From assembly GCF_019457475.1 (NCBI RefSeq), contig NZ_CP080413.1, positions 2,852,001-2,916,000 on the forward strand: a stretch of 64,000 nt of DNA, given 5' to 3'. The translations under genes and the position numbers were made by a program. Source of the DNA: Shewanella acanthi. GTDB taxonomy: Bacteria > Pseudomonadota > Gammaproteobacteria > Enterobacterales > Shewanellaceae. The notes below the pieces were generated by a model, which had not been told where the DNA came from, searched no databases, and was given only the letters and a program-made list of their open reading frames with translations. Shown here in pieces: positions 63,988 through 64,000 of the stretch. The stretch's first letter is position 1. Each line of letters opens with the position of its first letter.

Positions 63988-64000
63988 GGTAGCCTAAGGC

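Overview
The window joins two kinds of DNA. Bases 1 to about 31,716 are AT-rich accessory DNA, the right-hand part of a genomic island. Bases about 31,717 to 64,000 are ordinary chromosome of a gammaproteobacterium, most likely Shewanella. This rests on the c-type cytochrome nitrite reductase NrfA beside NnrS, a ChiA-type chitinase behind a c-di-GMP riboswitch, a GlyGly-CTERM giant surface protein and an Aer-like chemoreceptor. The species cannot be fixed from the sequence alone. The junction is a 49-bp 3' half of a tRNA gene with a CAU anticodon loop (31668-31716), which I read as the attachment-site duplicate left when the island entered a tRNA-Ile2-like gene. The intact tRNA and the island's other end should lie left of the window.

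Region 1 (1-21,451) is a complete DNA phosphorothioation (Dnd) modification-restriction locus. The modification genes are dndA (cysteine desulfurase, minus strand) and divergently dndB-dndC-dndD-dndE (plus strand). The restriction genes are dptF-dptG-dptH (minus strand). The extra parts are a Dnd-associated methyltransferase preceded by a small M15-peptidase-like protein, a HARE-HTH/Mrr nuclease overlapping dndA, and three genes after dptH: a membrane-anchored beta-rich protein, a GIY-YIG nuclease-like protein and a second DGQHR protein. The dndA/dndB gap holds a perfect 14-bp palindrome that itself contains GTTC and GAAC, a known phosphorothioation target in other Dnd systems. DndA supplies sulfur, DndC, DndD and DndE insert it into the DNA backbone, DndB regulates, and DptFGH attack unmodified DNA.

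Region 2 (21,741-31,716) is mobile-element DNA. It holds a tandem pair of AIG1/Toc-like GTPases, a very Cys-rich small protein, AlpA, a RadC-like JAMM protein, DUF2787, a minimal tyrosine recombinase, an LRAT-fold protein and an inovirus Gp2/YagK-YfjJ protein. It ends with a divergent pair, an unknown winged-helix-like protein and a MatP-like ribbon-helix-helix protein, flanking an array of TGTAACGATACA-like repeats.

Region 3 (31,717-64,000) is core chromosome. An OmpA/OmpW-like barrel gene is translationally coupled to a gene for a 4,776-residue secreted repeat protein. Then come nnrS-nrfA (with a candidate NsrR site), a frameshifted cyuA/yhaM-family gene (one extra G in a run of six), DUF368, DUF418, DUF1294 and FKBP-type PPIase genes, the chitinase with LacI-type operator and c-di-GMP riboswitch, an aminopeptidase P, an Aer-like chemoreceptor and the RNA helicase RhlE. 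Several convergent gene pairs are separated by clear bidirectional terminators.

All calls come from reading the sequence; no database search was run. Family names are from recognised motifs and gene order.
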